Assembly (NCBI RefSeq): GCF_030440425.1
Contig: NZ_CP098023.1
Coordinates: 2,779,501-2,843,500 of the forward strand
DNA length: 64,000 nt
Direction: 5' to 3'
From: Microbulbifer sp. MI-G
GTDB lineage: Bacteria > Pseudomonadota > Gammaproteobacteria > Pseudomonadales > Cellvibrionaceae
The position numbers and the translations under genes were made by a program. The notes below the pieces were generated by a model, which was given only the letters and a program-made list of their open reading frames with translations, had not been told where the DNA came from and did no database searches. Positions 56,001 through 64,000 of the stretch are shown piece after piece. Every line of letters begins with the position of its first letter. The stretch's first letter is position 1.

Positions 56001-56270
56001 ATGCGACGCAAAGTGATCAAACATCTCAGCCTGGCCGCGGTATTGGCTGCGGGCCTCGGGGGCCAGGGCTGTGCCAATGTGAGCGATACGGACCGCCGTA
56101 TCGGTACCGGGGTCGGCATCGGTGCCGTAACGGGCGCGCTGATCAGCGGCGGGCGCCCCGGAGGTACCGCTGCAGGTGCTGTGATCGGCGCCGGCGCCGG
56201 CTACCTGTACGACCGCGAGAGAAAGCGCAGGGATTACTACCGCTATCGCGGCCGTTACTACCGCTATTAG
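56001..56270 (+). CDS. Small glycine-zipper protein with signal sequence
   Basis: An 89-residue protein. The N-terminal stretch HLSLAAVLAAGLGGQGC is a signal peptide with a Cys that may be lipidated, though the lipobox is atypical. A Gly-rich hairpin (GVGIGAVTGALISGG, then GAVIGAGAGYLYD) forms the zipper, and the C-terminus is rich in Arg and Tyr (RYRGRYYRY). Such proteins are outer-membrane or envelope stress components. The ATG at 56001 follows GAGGTG by 3-4 bases; the longer upstream frame has no good site. Confidence 0.78.
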   Translation: MRRKVIKHLSLAAVLAAGLGGQGCANVSDTDRRIGTGVGIGAVTGALISGGRPGGTAAGAVIGAGAGYLYDRERKRRDYYRYRGRYYRY

Positions 56271-56357
56271 GTTGAAATGGCCGGGGGCCGGCAGGTGCGC
56301 CGGGCCCCGCTGGGCAGGCGACCGCATCGCGGACCCTGAACCCGGTAGAGCCGGGCC

Positions 56358-56927
56358 TCAGGTGCGCGGCAGGGTAACGCCCCGCTGGCCCTGGTACTTG
56401 CCGCCGCGGTCTGCGTAGGAAACGTCACACACTTCGTCGGACTCGAAGAACAACATCTGCGCCACACCCTCGTTGGCGTAGATCTTGGCCGGCAGGTTGG
56501 TGGTGTTGGAAAATTCCAGGGTGACATGCCCCTCCCACTCCGGCTCCAGCGGGGTCACATTGACAATGATACCGCAGCGGGCGTAGGTGGACTTGCCCAG
56601 GCAGATGGTGAGCACCGAGCGCGGGATACGGAAATATTCCACCGTGCGTGCCAGTGCGAAAGAGTTTGGCGGGATCACGCAGTGATCCCCCTCCACATCC
56701 ACAAAACTGTTTTCGTCAAAGGTCTTCGGGTCCACCGTGGCGGAGTGCACATTGGTAAAGATCTTGAACTCCCCCGCACAGCGCACATCGTAGCCGTAAC
56801 TGGAGGTTCCGTAGGAGATCAGCCGCTCGCCCGCCTTTCCCTGGCGCACCTGCCCCCCCTCAAAAGGCGCGATCATGCCGTACTGCTCGGCCATCCGGCG
56901 AATCCACTTGTCGGACTTGATACTCAC
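56358..56927 (-). CDS. dcd: dCTP deaminase
   Basis: A 189-residue enzyme (family length about 190) that converts dCTP to dUTP plus ammonia for thymidylate synthesis. The conserved motifs include [13 protein letters not shown] at about 37-49, [20 protein letters not shown] with the catalytic region, [30 protein letters not shown] at about 112-141, and the nucleotide-binding C-terminus ([13 protein letters not shown]). It is convergent with the glycine-zipper gene and divergent from the imuAB operon. Confidence 0.95.
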   Translation of the reverse strand: MSIKSDKWIRRMAEQYGMIAPFEGGQVRQGKAGERLISYGTSSYGYDVRCAGEFKIFTNVHSATVDPKTFDENSFVDVEGDHCVIPPNSFALARTVEYFRIPRSVLTICLGKSTYARCGIIVNVTPLEPEWEGHVTLEFSNTTNLPAKIYANEGVAQMLFFESDEVCDVSYADRGGKYQGQRGVTLPRT

Positions 56928-57045
56928 TGCACCCCCTTAGATAGAAGCATCCGCAATCGGTAAAGGAGGCGGAATCATAGCGGGTTTGCTCTGGGCAAAA
57001 AAGTGGTGATCCACCCTGCCGGCACTTGCGGCCAATCGACGATTA

Positions 57046-57103
57046 TTGTATAAATTCACAGTATTACTGTATAAATTCACAGTACTACTGTATAAAAACA
57101 CAA
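57046..57103 (+). promoter_or_regulatory. Three tandem LexA (SOS) boxes of the imuAB operon
   Basis: Box 1 is 57046-57061 (TTG-N10-CAG), box 2 is 57067-57082 (CTG-N10-CAG, TATAAATTCA core) and box 3 is 57088-57103 (CTG-N10-CAA). The starts are exactly 21 bp apart, two helical turns. Box 2 matches the CTG-N10-CAG consensus fully and boxes 1 and 3 each lack one base. The position, about 45-100 bp before the imuA start, fits LexA repression of the cassette. Confidence 0.85.
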
Positions 57104-57148
57104 CCCACCTCCTGCATTGGGACGGGGGCCGGGATTGAGGAGGGAAAC

Positions 57149-57835
57149 TTGGACAGCGCAATCACTCTACAGCAGGGCTGCAACCTGAACAGCCAGCCGG
57201 CATACCGAGCCATGGACGGGGATAGCCCTCTGACAACTAATGTGCGCGAACGCACCGCTGTCCCGACCGGCTACGCCAGCCTGGATGCCCTGCTCCCGCA
57301 GTGCGGCTGGCCCCTCGGTACTAGCACCGAACTGCTGCCGGGGGAAGCCGGGATTGGTGAATTCTCCCTGCTGCTGCCCACCCTCGCCCGGCTGACCCGA
57401 CGCGGTGAACAGGTACTGCTGGTCAACCCGCCCTGGACCCCTTTTGCCCCCGCCCTTGCCCGCAGCGGCATTGCGCTGGACAAACTGTGGCTGGTGCACC
57501 CCCGCGGGCCGCAAGACACCCGCTGGGCGATCGAGCAATCCCTCTGCTCCGGCAGTTGCGCGGCCCTGGTCAGCTGGCAGGGCCACCACACCTTCACGGT
57601 CAAACACCTGCAGCGCCTGCAACTGGCCGCCCGCAGTGGAAACTGCCTGCACTTTCATTTCCGCCCCCACACTGAATCGCTCAGCCCCTCCCCTGCCGGG
57701 CTGCGCCTGCAACTGCACAGCGACGGCGAGCGGCTGGTCCTGGAACAGCTGCAACAACCCGGTGCTGCCAGTGGCCAGCGCCTGTATTTGGCCCGCGCCG
57801 CCCACCCGGCGGGGCCGGCCCAGTCGTTGCACTGA
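57149..57835 (+). CDS. imuA: ImuA-like SOS mutagenesis protein
   Basis: A 228-residue RecA-like fold protein that belongs to the ImuA-ImuB-DnaE2 translesion synthesis system. After a variable N-terminus come YASLDALLPQCGWPLGTSTELLPGEAGIGEFSLLLPTLARL and LLVNPPWTPFAPALARSGIALDKLWLVHP, the typical beginning of the family; the P-loop is degenerate. A TTG start at 57149 is selected because AGGAGGG lies upstream; ATG at 57212 is an alternative. It is SOS-controlled (three LexA boxes) and followed by imuB 24 bp downstream. Confidence 0.82.
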   Translation: MDSAITLQQGCNLNSQPAYRAMDGDSPLTTNVRERTAVPTGYASLDALLPQCGWPLGTSTELLPGEAGIGEFSLLLPTLARLTRRGEQVLLVNPPWTPFAPALARSGIALDKLWLVHPRGPQDTRWAIEQSLCSGSCAALVSWQGHHTFTVKHLQRLQLAARSGNCLHFHFRPHTESLSPSPAGLRLQLHSDGERLVLEQLQQPGAASGQRLYLARAAHPAGPAQSLH

Positions 57836-57859
57836 GCTGGCAACAACGCGGGCGCTGTC

Positions 57860-59226
57860 ATGCTCTGGCTCTGTATTCAATTGCCCACACTGCCCCTGGA
57901 AGCCCGCAATCCCATCCCCACAAAGGGGGAACAGAGCGGGGCTCTGGCGGTGGGCGAACAGCAGCGGATTGTTGCCCGCATCCACCCCGCCGCTGAGGGC
58001 GTTGTGGCCGTGGGGCTCAGTAGCGCCACCATCTGCGCGCGCACTAGCAGTCTTCCGCTGCTGCAACGGGACCGGGCACAGGAGCAGCAGCAGTTGGCGC
58101 AACTGGCCCAGTGGGGCTGCCGCCCGGCCTGCCTGCTGCTGGATTTAAGTGGCTGCCTGAAAACCTGTGGCGGACTCAGGGTCCTGCTGGATCAAGTGCA
58201 ACAGGCACTGGAACAGATGAACCTCAACGGGCTCATGGGCCTCGGCCACAACCCCAGTGCCGCACGCCTGCTCAGCCAGTTGCCATCGCATCGGCGGTGG
58301 CTGACACACACCCATAGCGCGCCCAGCCCGCAACAGCGGCAACAGTGGATCGATAGCGCCCCGAGTAAACTCCTCGACTGCGACCATCGCACCATTACCC
58401 AACTCCATGCCTGTGGTATCCGGCGGGTGCATCAGTTACGCACCATGCCCCTGTCCGAGCTGAATTCCCGCTTTGGCCGCTCCTTTGTGGAGTATCTCAC
58501 CCGTCTAAACGGCAGCCGGCATTATTCGGCCTACGGCGATCACCCCTCTGCCCGGTGCCATAGTGTGCTGGGTCTTCGCACACCGCTGGAAAACCGCGAG
58601 CAATTGCCGTTTCCTGCCAGCCGCCTGCTCAGAGCAGTGTGCGAGTCACTGCAGCGCCACCCGTGCTTTCCCCGCGCTCCGCTGGCACCCCAGCGCCTGT
58701 TGACATTAACCAGGCTGCAACTGACAAAGGCAGCGCCCGCCCACCCGGTGCGCACACTGCGCCTGGTGTGCAGCCAGCCAGAGCCCCTGGCACGGGAAAC
58801 AGAAGCACTGCTTGATAAAGGCGGCCAGGCGCTGCTGGACAAACTCAAAGCCCGCCTGGGTCACCAGGCCCTGTCCACGATTGCCTTGAAGGACGGCGAC
58901 CTGCCCGAGCGGGCCTGGCAGCGCGCCGGCATACCGCCCCTGCCTGGCAGTTGCGCGCAAAAGCGCCCCCCACCTCCGCCTTGTCATCCCCCCGCCCCAA
59001 CTGGCTGCTGCCCCGTCCCAGCCCATTAGTGCACCGCGGCCACAAGCTGTTTTACCGCGGAGAGTTGCACCTGCTGCAGGGCCCCGAGCGGATCGATGGT
59101 AACTGGTGGCAACACGGCCATCACGGGCGGAATTACTATATGGCGAAAGGCGAAAACGGCGGGCTCTACTGGGTCTTTCAGGATCTGACTTCCAAGGCGT
59201 GGTTTTTACAGGGGATTTTTTCTTGA
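57860..59226 (+). pseudogene. imuB: ImuB Y-family polymerase-like protein, frameshifted near the 3' end
   Basis: ImuB is a Y-family polymerase-like protein lacking catalytic acids, which links ImuA and DnaE2 to the beta clamp in damage-induced mutagenesis. The frame from 57860 begins MLWLCIQLPTLPLEA and is typical up to ALKDGDLPERAWQRAG. After about 58965 it slides into a stop at 59029 with a Pro/Cys-rich, atypical tail. The expected ImuB C-terminus (NWLLPRPSPL, LLQGPERIDGNWWQ, YWVFQDL) is in another frame ending at 59226. One additional C in the six-C run at 58966-58971 would join the two frames, giving a protein of about 455 residues. Either a real mutation or an assembly error is possible. 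No dnaE2 follows. Confidence 0.82.
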
Positions 59227-59543
59227 TTTTGTGTTTTTTAAAGACTTATTCCTATATTCGCTGTAGCACTTTGGCATGCGTGCTCAATCTTAAAAGAGGA
59301 ACACTTTTGACATCACTTCGCTTTTCTACACTCACCCAATAACTCTCCCTACAAATTCGCTACCTTTGCCAGATCTCAATTGAAAACAAAATATTTAAAA
59401 TTGTATAAACACAATCAAGAGCGTGCATCTTGGGCTAATCAGTCCTTCTCACGAGTTTAATTTATCTAGACCACTGCTAAACAAGTAGAACTTGATAAAT
59501 AAGATTTGCCAGAAAAATATTGGCGGAAAAGTTATCTGTTCAT
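59227..59543. other. AT-rich gene-free stretch after imuB
   Basis: No gene is recognised; where dnaE2 would be expected there is AT-rich sequence. It contains no recognisable insertion element end. Confidence 0.5.
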
Positions 59544-60512
59544 TTACAGAATAGCCTTCCTTGTAGCAACTAACGTTTTTCCTCTCCCATTTTCAAGAAA
59601 TCTTGATTCTAAAAAGTGATAAGATAGCATAGCCCCACCTATACCTATAACGGCCCCCACCAACAATAAAACAGGCCAAGTCGCATTAAATTCCTGAGCG
59701 ATACGAATTGCTGGATAATGCCACAAATAAATACCGTAAGAAATCCTCCCAAAATAAATCAAGAAGCGATTCAAAAGCCATCCTGGAGGCAGAAAAATAA
59801 TAGTCAGGGCTGAGGATATCTCTACAATCATCACACCCCAATCCTGAAAAAAAGGATCTTTACTATAATAGTGGAAACAACAAAGCCCAAGCAAAATCAA
59901 TGGCAGCCAAGAGGTTGCCAATGGTTTAATTTTCCAATGTGCAAGGGCGCACCCCAACAACAAAGCTGAAAGACGAGTATCAAAACTATAATAGGTAACT
60001 ACCCAGTCATTTTGGACCCACCTCCATGCAGAAAAAAAAACATAGGCAAATATAATATGCCACAATTTTGGCTTTAAGTATAAAAACAATAACGGCCATA
60101 TTAAATAAAATTGCTCTTCAACTGATAGGCTCCAGGTATGCTTTAGATAGTCTGGAATATCTCCATAAGCTGCCGCATAGTCGGAAAGATAAAAAAAAGC
60201 AATGGCAGCATCCCGCAAATGGGGATAGTTCGGTCTTATAGAATAAAAGACCAATAGATAAACCATTAGCATTAGTGAAAGAGCAGGCATTAGACGTCTT
60301 GCCCTTTTTTTATAGAATTCAAGAAGTTTTGGTTCACGCTGAAGACTCCGCGTTACCAAATATCCAGAGAGAACAAAAAAAATATCAACCCCGACAAACC
60401 CACCAGAAAATCCAGGAACACCCGCATGGAAAAGTACAACCATTGCAATTGCTATGGCTCTTAATCCATCCAAATGTGGAAAATAAGATTTAAGCTTGAC
60501 TGGCTCATTCAT
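59544..60512 (-). CDS. Acyltransferase 3 family (OafA/YrhL-like) membrane protein
   Basis: A 322-residue integral membrane acyltransferase. The N-terminal motif YFPHLDGLRAIAIAMVVLFHAG with the catalytic-type His, then GFVGVDIFFVLSGYLVTRSL and FYKKRARRLMPAL, matches the OafA family, which acetylates sugars of O-antigen, peptidoglycan or exopolysaccharide. About ten transmembrane helices are predicted; the large C-terminal SGNH domain of some members is absent. It is cotranscribed with the serine hydrolase upstream (2-bp gap). The coding sequence is AT-rich relative to its neighbours. Confidence 0.87.
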   Translation of the reverse strand: MNEPVKLKSYFPHLDGLRAIAIAMVVLFHAGVPGFSGGFVGVDIFFVLSGYLVTRSLQREPKLLEFYKKRARRLMPALSLMLMVYLLVFYSIRPNYPHLRDAAIAFFYLSDYAAAYGDIPDYLKHTWSLSVEEQFYLIWPLLFLYLKPKLWHIIFAYVFFSAWRWVQNDWVVTYYSFDTRLSALLLGCALAHWKIKPLATSWLPLILLGLCCFHYYSKDPFFQDWGVMIVEISSALTIIFLPPGWLLNRFLIYFGRISYGIYLWHYPAIRIAQEFNATWPVLLLVGAVIGIGGAMLSYHFLESRFLENGRGKTLVATRKAIL

Positions 60513-60514
60513 TG

Positions 60515-61687
60515 TTAATACTGGTTATAATAGTTAGCCAGTGTCTTATACAGAAATTTATTCATACCATCATTTGCAGGACCATTTGGCGCTCCATTCC
60601 CCAGCCGAACTGTCACTCCTCCAAACTCATCAATTACCACAGAACCCGCCATCCCGAACAAATGACCTGATTGTATATAAACAGAAAAGGATTGATCATC
60701 GAGTCGATATTCAAATAAACCGTACCCAAAGCAATTCTCTAGGAGCCCAACATCGCAATTTTTAACAGGAAATCCGGAAAGCAAATTCAAAGGCTTTCTT
60801 GATAGCATAATATTCACTTTATCGGCAAGCGCAGATGCATTCCCGCTTAGTCCCGCCGATGAAGATAAGGCATGAAAATCGAAACTACTTGTATACTCTC
60901 TACCAAAAAAATTACTATTGCGAAAATCGTACTCCACTTCATCAGGGAAGTATTCATTCTCTACAAACTTAACGCGCTTACTTTTGAGCGCATATCTAGT
61001 TGATATTAAGTCTTTAAATTCTTGTCCCGATACTTGCTCTACTACAATACCAAGAAAACAGTATCCCAGGTTAGAGTATACAAAGCGTTCACCAGGATAA
61101 AAATCTAACGTAAGACTTGCTAATCTTTCGGGCTGATATGGACACCATGGTTTTCTCCAAGGTGTGAACATTGGATCGCCACTTCTCTCTCGGTCAAAAC
61201 CGGCCGAGTGCGTAAGAAGTTGTTCCACCTTAATTTGCTCTACACGTCGATCTTGAACCTCATTCAAAGCAGGGAGAAATTTAATTAAATCATCATCCAA
61301 TTTTAAAAGTTCATCATTAATGAATTCTAGCGCGGTATCTGCGACAAATAACTTAGACATACTTGCAAAACGGAAGCGCGTATTTTTATCAATTTTTGAA
61401 GAGAATATTACTGGCCCTAACCAGCCACTTTCACAATGATGCAATTCGCCTTCGGGTGAAACATATGCCAGCTGATTGGCAAGGGCCCACCCTTCAAAAA
61501 TTGCATACTCCAAAGCTTCATACATCCAGCCTGGCGCAACTTCAGAGCACTGAATAGTAAAATAAGCTGCTGCAGACTCTATGGGATAAAAAGCCCTCTT
61601 GACCTCCAATCTATATGTAACCCAAAAAAAAGTTGGCAGGCCCATAAAAAATAAAATTAAAGTATAAATTACGATCCTTTTTAGCAC
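60515..61687 (-). CDS. Beta-lactamase-family serine hydrolase (class C/esterase-like)
   Basis: A 390-residue protein with an N-terminal membrane anchor or signal (about 5-25) and a penicillin-binding/beta-lactamase fold. The catalytic SxxK is in FRFASMSKLFVAD (Ser109, Lys112), the YxN motif is FVYSNLGYCF (about Tyr204), and a KTG-like loop is in IQSGHLFGMAG. The GTG start at 61687 is selected because TGGAG precedes it; an upstream frame runs through the pilA terminator. With the acyltransferase it may remodel acyl groups on a cell-surface glycan. AT-rich composition suggests transfer. Confidence 0.82.
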   Translation of the reverse strand: MLKRIVIYTLILFFMGLPTFFWVTYRLEVKRAFYPIESAAAYFTIQCSEVAPGWMYEALEYAIFEGWALANQLAYVSPEGELHHCESGWLGPVIFSSKIDKNTRFRFASMSKLFVADTALEFINDELLKLDDDLIKFLPALNEVQDRRVEQIKVEQLLTHSAGFDRERSGDPMFTPWRKPWCPYQPERLASLTLDFYPGERFVYSNLGYCFLGIVVEQVSGQEFKDLISTRYALKSKRVKFVENEYFPDEVEYDFRNSNFFGREYTSSFDFHALSSSAGLSGNASALADKVNIMLSRKPLNLLSGFPVKNCDVGLLENCFGYGLFEYRLDDQSFSVYIQSGHLFGMAGSVVIDEFGGVTVRLGNGAPNGPANDGMNKFLYKTLANYYNQY

Positions 61688-61709
61688 TTTTGCTCCATTT
61701 TTACCCAAG

Positions 61710-61731
61710 AAAAAGGGCACCAAAGGTGCCC
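61710..61731 (-). terminator. Intrinsic terminator downstream of pilA
   Basis: On the minus strand GGGCACC pairs with GGTGCCC (61731-61715) around a TTT loop, followed by five T residues. It lies 55-75 bp after the pilA stop and separates pilA from the serine hydrolase gene. Confidence 0.88.
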
Positions 61732-61785
61732 TTCTTGTATGCAGTATTAAATACTATCTGTACTGCAAACTTTGGCTTTTATCAC

Positions 61786-62253
61786 TTAACCTGACTTTTC
61801 ATCACAGCTTGAAGGTCGATATTCATCATCAACATCAGTAGCGCAGCTCCAAACTCCTTTATTGGTACGAGTCCAGATTAGCTCTTTGCCACTTAGAGCG
61901 GTTGCAGCTTGCTGGCCAAATTTTGCTGTAATAGTGGTATCAGCTGTGGAACTAAATGCAATTACTAATCCTGTTGTGTTGGCTCGGGTTGAACCAGAGC
62001 CGCTACCACCACCAGTACCGAGCAACAGATTACTCTCGGTCCAACCAAGCGCACAATTGGCCTCAGTGGTAATCCCCTCCAGTAAACAGGTTTCAATCGC
62101 TGTTTTCAAAGCTGCTGTCTCCTGCATAACACGGCTAACCTGGGACTTAGCCACATAATTTTGGTATTGCGGAATGGCCACCGCAGCAAGAATGCCGATA
62201 ATCGCTACGACAATCATTAATTCAATAAGAGTAAAACCCTGTTGCTTTTTCAT
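61786..62253 (-). CDS. pilA: Type IV pilin
   Basis: A 155-residue type IVa major pilin precursor. The leader MKKQQG is cut before Phe7, and the mature N-terminus is [29 protein letters not shown] with Glu at position 5 of the mature protein. Cysteines at about 56 and 67 lie in the globular domain and a pair near the C-terminus ([15 protein letters not shown]) probably forms the D-loop disulfide. The ATG at 62253 has GGAGACGG upstream. Transcription is probably sigma-54-dependent (see promoter). It is divergent from pilB. Confidence 0.93.
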   Translation of the reverse strand: MKKQQGFTLIELMIVVAIIGILAAVAIPQYQNYVAKSQVSRVMQETAALKTAIETCLLEGITTEANCALGWTESNLLLGTGGGSGSGSTRANTTGLVIAFSSTADTTITAKFGQQAATALSGKELIWTRTNKGVWSCATDVDDEYRPSSCDEKSG

Positions 62254-62632
62254 TGTAACCGTCTCCATACACTTGTCTTGTAAGGTGAATCCCGTGAGGA
62301 AGTCGTAAAACAATATACAAGGATTGTGCCAATTCTGACAAGCAAAAGCCTAGGGCCTTTGGCATAAATGGGATCTGTATCACTTATCCTGTCTGCGGCC
62401 GTTTCTCGGTAAGCAAGAGCTGACCAGAATCAGCCGTCAGTGACAAAATTTGTCAATATTTAACGAATTGATTTTATATTTTTATCTGACGGCCAATACA
62501 GCTTGGTTTGGCTGATAGGGGTTCTTTCGTTATATTTGGCCCTGACCCTTGGCCTTTTTACCCAGAAGTAGTGGGGTAAAATAGCACTCCTCTTTGTCAA
62601 GGGTTCGGTAACTTTTTGCGGCGGTGTATTCC
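62254..62632. other. Divergent pilA-pilB intergenic region
   Basis: Holds the pilA sigma-54 promoter and, towards 62.4-62.6 kb, the pilB promoter. A possible PilR site would be upstream of the sigma-54 promoter, but I cannot define it. Confidence 0.5.
62316..62331 (-). promoter_or_regulatory. Sigma-54 promoter of pilA
   Basis: On the minus strand TGGCAC (62331-62326), five bases, then TTGTA (62320-62316) fits the -24/-12 sigma-54 consensus TGGCAC-N5-TTGCW except for the C at -12. It lies about 60-75 bp upstream of the pilA start, as for RpoN/PilR-controlled pilins. Confidence 0.85.
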
Positions 62633-64000
62633 ATGACAGCTCCCCCCCTCAGCGGCCTGGCCAAACGCCTGGTGGCAGACCAGATTCTCGACGCAACCAC
62701 GGCTGCTGCTGCCACCCAGGCGGCGCGGCGGGAAAACCAGACCTTTGCCCAGCACGCGGTGGAGGCCAAACTGGTCAAGGCCCGCGAGCTTGCCGGGATT
62801 GCCGCCCAAGCCTTTGGCACCCCCTTGTTTGAGCTTGGCAGTTACAACTTCGAGCTGATCCCCAGGGAAGTCGTCGATGAAAAACTGATCGCCAAACATT
62901 TTGCCCTGCCCCTTTACCAGCGGGGCAACCGCCTGTTTGTGGCCGTGGCAGACCCCACCAACCTGGCGGGGCTGGATGAAATCAATTTCAACACCGGCCT
63001 CAGTACCGACGCGGTGCTGGTGGAGGCGGACAAGCTGGCGAAAGCCATCGAGAGTTACCTGTCCCATAACAGCGATATGGGTGCGGGCCTGGAGGGCATG
63101 GACGACGAAGCGCTGGACGCCCTGGAGGTGGGCAGCGACGAGCCGGCACAAGATGACGAAGAACCCGGCGGTGACGAGGCCCCTGTTGTACGCTTTGTGA
63201 ACAAGGTGCTTCTGGATGCGATACGCAGCGGCGCCTCGGATATTCACTTCGAGCCCTACGAAAAAACCTACCGGGTCCGCTTCCGCACCGATGGCGTACT
63301 GCACGAAGTGGCCAAACCCCCCATCCAGTTGGCACCCCGCCTCTCCGCGCGCCTGAAGGTGATGTCGAAAATGGATATCTCCGAACGGCGCGTACCCCAA
63401 GATGGGCGCATCAAGATGAAGCTGTCAAAAACCAAGGCCATCGATTTCCGCGTCAACAGCCTGCCCACCCTGTGGGGGGAAAAGATCGTGCTGCGGATTC
63501 TGGACCCCTCTTCCGCCCAGTTGGGTATCGATGCACTGGGCTATGAAGAGGAGCAAAAACAACTGTATATGGACGCCCTGGCCCAGCCCCAGGGCATGAT
63601 CCTGGTGACCGGCCCCACCGGTTCCGGCAAAACCGTGTCCCTCTACACCGGGCTCAATATTCTCAACACCCCGGAACGCAATATCTCCACCGCGGAAGAC
63701 CCGGTGGAAATCAACCTGGAGGGGGTCAACCAGGTGAATGTCTCCGCCAAGGTGGGACTGGACTTTGCCGAGGCCCTGCGCTCCTTCCTGCGCCAGGACC
63801 CGGACATCGTGATGGTAGGGGAGATCCGCGACCTGGAGACCGCCGAGATTGCCATCAAGGCCGCACAGACCGGGCACCTGGTGTTGTCCACCCTGCACAC
63901 CAACTCGGCCCCGGAAACCCTCACGCGCTTGATGAATATGGGTGTGCCCACCTTTAATATCGCCACCTCGGTGAGTGTGATTATCGCCCAGCGATTGGCA
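62633..64000 (+). CDS. pilB: Type IV pilus assembly ATPase PilB (runs off the right edge)
   Basis: The first 456 codons of the pilus extension motor, normally about 570 residues. The N-terminal T2SSE/MshEN domain (about 1-160) is followed by VRFVNKVLLDAIRSGASDIHFEPYE. The Walker A motif GPTGSGKT is at 327-334, with the aspartate box ISTAEDPVEI, Walker B IVMVGEIRDLETAEIA and His box LVLSTLHTNSAPET. The ATG at 62633 is the only start giving the conserved N-terminus. It is divergent from pilA; pilC and pilD probably follow outside the window. Confidence 0.95.
   Translation, partial: MTAPPLSGLAKRLVADQILDATTAAAATQAARRENQTFAQHAVEAKLVKARELAGIAAQAFGTPLFELGSYNFELIPREVVDEKLIAKHFALPLYQRGNRLFVAVADPTNLAGLDEINFNTGLSTDAVLVEADKLAKAIESYLSHNSDMGAGLEGMDDEALDALEVGSDEPAQDDEEPGGDEAPVVRFVNKVLLDAIRSGASDIHFEPYEKTYRVRFRTDGVLHEVAKPPIQLAPRLSARLKVMSKMDISERRVPQDGRIKMKLSKTKAIDFRVNSLPTLWGEKIVLRILDPSSAQLGIDALGYEEEQKQLYMDALAQPQGMILVTGPTGSGKTVSLYTGLNILNTPERNISTAEDPVEINLEGVNQVNVSAKVGLDFAEALRSFLRQDPDIVMVGEIRDLETAEIAIKAAQTGHLVLSTLHTNSAPETLTRLMNMGVPTFNIATSVSVIIAQRLA

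Noticed and set aside
57167..58102. Minus-strand frame of 311 codons under imuA/imuB
   Set aside because: An antisense shadow in GC-rich DNA; the plus-strand frames carry the family signatures and SOS control.
1..64000. CRISPR arrays or rRNA genes
   Set aside because: No regularly spaced direct repeats with unique spacers were seen; the only short-period repeats are the coding linker at 8.35 kb and the LexA boxes. No rRNA-like sequence was found.

Overview
The window looks like a gammaproteobacterial chromosome segment, probably from a marine member of the Cellvibrionales such as Microbulbifer or a relative. This placement is an inference from gene content (cfa operon with an ECF/ChrR pair, pilA/pilB, imuA/imuB, delta-class carbonic anhydrase, TonB receptor); no rRNA is present to confirm it. 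By eye, the left 24 kb is accessory in character, with moderate GC, many gene-poor gaps, transposon debris and secreted proteins. From 24.5 to 59 kb the sequence is GC-richer and operon-dense. A short AT-rich insert lies at about 59.2-62.3 kb.

0-12 kb: an IS3-family element runs off the left edge and truncates a Cro/C1-type regulator. Next is a GspG-fold membrane-anchored small protein that overlaps the 3' end of a 2570-residue secreted SpvB/VCBS/Rhs protein, whose variable C-terminus carries an HExxH metallopeptidase motif. This looks like a polymorphic toxin with a candidate immunity gene. Two decayed IS91-family transposase fragments flank a cysteine-rich secreted protein.

12-24.5 kb: an SPFH-domain/Arc-like pair; an exported serine hydrolase; a gamma-glutamylcyclotransferase-like protein and a GNAT acetyltransferase; periplasmic NTF2-like and DJ-1/PfpI proteins; a delta-class carbonic anhydrase; a PQQ-type sugar dehydrogenase; a DUF6265 protein; a nitrilase; and tRNA-Pro(CGG).

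24.5-31.5 kb: a five-gene operon (GtrA flippase, GT2 and GT39 glycosyltransferases, OmpR-type regulator, histidine kinase) suggests regulated glycan or lipid modification of the envelope. A zinc alcohol dehydrogenase and a glycine-zipper lipoprotein follow.

31.7-39 kb: a seven-gene membrane-lipid operon (NTF2-like, SDR, flavoprotein, DUF1365, Cfa, DUF2878, hypothetical) is divergent from an ECF sigma factor and a ChrR-type zinc anti-sigma. A match to the RpoE/ChrR promoter consensus precedes the operon, so a photooxidative (singlet-oxygen) stress regulon is likely.

39-46 kb: a fused indolepyruvate:ferredoxin oxidoreductase divergent from an Lrp/AsnC regulator, a DUF4870 protein, and an M12-type metalloprotease preceded by a separate gene resembling a protease propeptide.

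46-56 kb: a heme/iron module with a TonB-dependent receptor divergent from TolQ/ExbB-like, DUF2149 and exported CobN-like (HmuS-like) genes, with a Fur-box-like site between them. An exported amidohydrolase and a glycine-zipper protein follow.

56-64 kb: dcd; an SOS mutagenesis cassette imuA-imuB preceded by three LexA boxes spaced exactly 21 bp, with imuB frameshifted near its 3' end; an AT-rich acyltransferase/serine-hydrolase pair; pilA with a sigma-54 promoter; and divergent pilB, which runs off the right edge.
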